Shown: positions 32,415 through 34,128 of the stretch, piece by piece
Layout of the letters: every line of letters starts with the position of its first letter
How positions within the stretch are numbered: position 1 is the stretch's first letter
DNA from: JBBTXJ01 sp038061815
GTDB lineage: Bacteria > Patescibacteriota > Patescibacteriia > Magasanikbacterales > JBBTXJ01
NCBI GenBank assembly: GCA_038061815.1
Contig: JBBTYK010000016.1
Location: 1 to 34,128 of the forward strand
Direction of reading: 5' to 3'
Length of the DNA: 34,128 nt
Translations under genes and position numbers: made by a program
The notes under the pieces: generated by a model
Told to the model about the DNA's origin: nothing
Seen by the model: only the letters and a program-made list of their open reading frames with translations
Database searches by the model: none

Positions 32415-33062
32415 ATGTCTTACGTTGTTCATCTCGCCCGTTCCTGGAAAACCATGTTGCTCGTTGGATTGTTGGTTGCGGCGATGAGCGGCGCGCTGAC
32501 GCTTTTGTTTCCGTTACAGTATCGCGCGGAAACGCAAGTGTTTATTCTGTCGCGCACGCCAGCGGGCGTGGACCCGTTCACGGTCGCAAAAACCGCGGAG
32601 CGTATCGGCGCGAATTTGACGCAGATAGTGTACACCAGTTCATTTTTTGAGCGCGTCATTTATCTCACGCAAGACAAATTAACGAAAGAACAGTTTGGCG
32701 CAACCGAGCGCGAACAGCGCAAGGCGTGGCGCGAGACGTTGGATGTGGGCGTGGTGCCCGGCACCGGTTTTTTGCGCGTGGCGGCGTTTGATGAAAATCC
32801 TGCGCGCGCGGCGCTGATTGCGCAGGCGGTGGTGACAACGCTGGTGGAAAAAGGATGGGAGTATGTGGGCGGCGAGGTGCAAATCAAGGCAGTGGACAAT
32901 GTGGTGCTTTCGCGCTGGCCGGTGCGGCCGAATATCGCGATGAATGTGCTCATGGGATTGGTAATCGGCGTGTTTGGCGTGATTGCGGTTGAACTTTTTC
33001 GCGCCCCGCGGCATCACCATGAAGACGGCATGGGCGCTGGGGATTGGTTGAGGCATTTGTGA
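32415..33062 (+). CDS. Wzz / chain-length-determinant-like membrane protein
   Basis: This protein has 215 residues from ATG 32415. The frame is open from 32370, but the extra N-terminal residues are merely the translation of repeat R2 (reading LSLRAKRSNL), so I reject that start. It has two membrane segments (about 12-32 and 175-197) flanking an alpha/beta external domain. The pattern LFPLQYRAETQVFILS after helix 1, a helical middle and a VVLSRWPVRPNIAMNVLMGLVIGVFGV end is typical of Wzz-type polysaccharide co-polymerases, which set polymer length. No tyrosine-kinase domain or partner polymerase is seen here. The short His-rich tail (HHHEDG) is cytoplasmic. The call is by topology and motif, so moderate. 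Confidence 0.7.
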   Translation: MSYVVHLARSWKTMLLVGLLVAAMSGALTLLFPLQYRAETQVFILSRTPAGVDPFTVAKTAERIGANLTQIVYTSSFFERVIYLTQDKLTKEQFGATEREQRKAWRETLDVGVVPGTGFLRVAAFDENPARAALIAQAVVTTLVEKGWEYVGGEVQIKAVDNVVLSRWPVRPNIAMNVLMGLVIGVFGVIAVELFRAPRHHHEDGMGAGDWLRHL

Positions 33063-33064
33063 AT

Positions 33065-33115
33065 GTCATTCTGAGCGAAGTCCAGACGAAGTCGGGACGT
33101 AGTCGAAGAATCTAA
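33065..33115. repeat. Dispersed palindromic repeat, copy R3
   Basis: GTCATTCTGAGCGAAG ... TCGAAGAATCTAA starts just after the Wzz-like gene. Its ends pair (ATTCT with AGAAT). The interior is longer than in R2 and contains several GTC/GAC-type short repeats. Confidence 0.65.
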
Positions 33116-33124
33116 TTCAAGCGG

Positions 33125-33160
33125 ACGGCGCTTGACAACCAGCCGTTTTTTTGTTTAACT
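33125..33160 (+). promoter_or_regulatory. Promoter of the 33196 gene, overlapping a weak terminator
   Basis: TTGACA (33132-33137) and TTAACT (33155-33160) are separated by exactly 17 bases, with TGT before the -10. ACGGC/GCCGT (33125-33129 with 33142-33146) followed by T7 forms a small terminator-like hairpin that overlaps the -35 region and may end the upstream transcript. Confidence 0.6.
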
Positions 33161-33180
33161 ACCTGCAACGTTTTCTAAAC

Positions 33181-33189
33181 AGGAAGGAG
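33181..33189 (+). promoter_or_regulatory. Shine-Dalgarno of the 33196 gene
   Basis: AGGAAGGAG ends 6 bases before the ATG at 33196, with normal geometry. It supports the start of a gene that is otherwise open to the window end. Confidence 0.6.
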
Positions 33190-33195
33190 CGCGAG

Positions 33196-34128
33196 ATGAC
33201 GAATGGAGCCGGAGAGGGGGATGGGTGGAGGCCCCCGGGAGAGAGCGTGCCCGCGTTTCCGGTGACGCCGTCGCAGGTGGAGATGGAGACGGTCATACCG
33301 CCACCGCCGCCTCCGCCCGCGTCCGATGCAAGTGAGCACATGAGAGAAGACACGGTGGCGATACCAGTTTCGCCGGGACGTCAGGTGGGTGGCGAAGAGG
33401 ATGTTGCACGGTGGACAGACCGTCCGGTTACGCTCGAGGAGGTGGCGGCACCGGAGTGGCGACGTCCTCCTCCGCCGCCTCCACCCCCATCGGCAACGAC
33501 ATCGCCCTCGCCAGCATCTGTAGTGAACGGAACCAGGACAGTCCAGTGGGATGAAGCCACTAAGTTGGCGATGGCGAGAGAGGTCGCGGGTCTCGTCGGT
33601 GAAACGATGGCGAAGGTGGTGGCGGAACTCCGCTCTGCGCTGGAGCAACGCGCTACCGCCGAATCCGTGACAGCCATACTTAGGGCGGTCGGCGGAGTTA
33701 ACGGGCGTGTGGATAATGTGGGGCGTTTGGTTGCCGTCCTCGCAGATGCCGATGGGCGGCTCGAACGCCGATTCGTAGCACTCGAGAGAAGGTTCACAGA
33801 ACGCGAGGGACATCTGCGCGATGTGGACGCCCGTCTCAAGGAGATGGATGATGTCATCGCGGGATTCCGCACTCGCATTGAGGGGTTTGGTGCGACTGTG
33901 GATGGTTTGCGAGAATCCATTCGCGAAACGCGGAGCGTGGCAGATGGCGCGGCGCAGAATGTAGCTGCGCTTCAGGAGTCCCAGCGCGGGCTCGAGGAAA
34001 CCACCCGTCAGCAGGAGACGGAGATCGCAGACGCGCGAGCCGCGGCGCAAACGGTTGGCACGCGGCTGGACGGCCTCATCGAGCGCGTGGGCGACATCGA
34101 GCGCGTCCGGGCGCAGTTGGCGACGCTC
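33196..34128 (+). CDS. Pro-rich coiled-coil protein of unknown function (3' partial)
   Basis: An uninterrupted frame of 311 codons runs from ATG 33196 to the right edge. It begins MTNGAGEGDGWRPPGE and has a low-complexity N-terminal part of about 110 residues with two polyproline runs (about 35-41 and 91-98). From about residue 120 there is a long heptad-like helical region rich in Ala, Arg, Glu, Val and Leu (for example VGETMAKVVAELRSALEQR, REGHLRDVDARLKEMDDVIAGFRTRI). No membrane segment is visible so far. A full promoter (TTGACA-N17-TTAACT) and a good Shine-Dalgarno support it. The visible part resembles cytoplasmic filament-like or scaffold coiled coils, but no family is recognised. The C-terminus lies outside the window. 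A long minus-strand frame over the same bases is a shadow. Confidence 0.75.
   Translation, partial: MTNGAGEGDGWRPPGESVPAFPVTPSQVEMETVIPPPPPPPASDASEHMREDTVAIPVSPGRQVGGEEDVARWTDRPVTLEEVAAPEWRRPPPPPPPPSATTSPSPASVVNGTRTVQWDEATKLAMAREVAGLVGETMAKVVAELRSALEQRATAESVTAILRAVGGVNGRVDNVGRLVAVLADADGRLERRFVALERRFTEREGHLRDVDARLKEMDDVIAGFRTRIEGFGATVDGLRESIRETRSVADGAAQNVAALQESQRGLEETTRQQETEIADARAAAQTVGTRLDGLIERVGDIERVRAQLATL

Noticed and set aside
33175..34050. 291-codon minus-strand frame near the right edge
   Set aside because: Arg/His-rich shadow; the plus strand has an open frame with promoter and Shine-Dalgarno.
1..34128. CRISPR array, insertion sequence or integrase
   Set aside because: No regularly spaced direct repeats, transposase or recombinase motifs were seen on either strand; the short dispersed repeats R1-R3 are palindromic and unevenly spaced.

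Overview
The window looks like a piece of a Patescibacteria (Candidate Phyla Radiation)-type genome. It is moderately GC-rich and densely packed, with standard TAA/TAG/TGA stops. It has a minimal division and translation gene set (ftsA-ftsZ, nrdR, infC-rpmI-rplT, smpB-ssrA) beside very large envelope proteins of the kind common in that group (DUF4215 Cys-rich repeats, IPT/TIG, FN3, beta-helix, TSP3-type calcium motifs). Class-level placement cannot be made from the sequence alone. There is one assembly gap, a run of exactly 100 N (11993-12092), inside ftsZ.

Layout. 1-9881: a giant Cys-rich surface protein, cut by the left edge, followed by two single-pass, Pro-rich, TSP3-repeat membrane proteins. 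9926-17246: a housekeeping block on the + strand (ybeY, ftsA, ftsZ, nrdR, a small membrane protein, an HtrA-like protease, pyruvate kinase, a DoxX protein). It is interrupted by a 437-base non-coding stretch (14984-15420) holding two large composite inverted-repeat structures. 17321-23458: a second giant envelope protein (beta-helix, FN3, a coiled coil inserted in an Ig-like region, two carboxypeptidase-regulatory-like domains). 23507-26071: minus-strand genes (a secreted or anchored unknown protein, tRNA-Asp, infC-rpmI-rplT, a SprT-like metallopeptidase). 26104-27997: an AT-rich AbiE-type toxin-antitoxin pair, clearly foreign in base composition. 28076-28915: tmRNA and smpB on the minus strand, overlapping each other by 8 bases. 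28941-33062: a tightly coupled + strand run of membrane proteins (AI-2E-family transporter, two unknown membrane proteins, an HtrA homologue that has lost its catalytic triad, a Wzz-like protein). 33196-end: a Pro-rich coiled-coil protein cut by the right edge.

Expression signals are distinctive. About ten genes carry a good -10 hexamer, often with an extended TGN, only 5-12 bases before the ATG. That predicts leaderless or nearly leaderless mRNAs. A few genes instead have a strong Shine-Dalgarno sequence. smpB and the AI-2E gene appear to share one palindromic -10 element in a 25-base divergent gap.

The observations most worth following are these: the smpB stop codon lies inside the mature tmRNA 5' end, so tmRNA maturation would turn smpB mRNA into a non-stop message; the tandem foldback elements at 15003-15354; the pseudo-HtrA operon; the two-hairpin ftsZ leader; and the rplT 3' hairpin that exposes an anti-Shine-Dalgarno-like loop.
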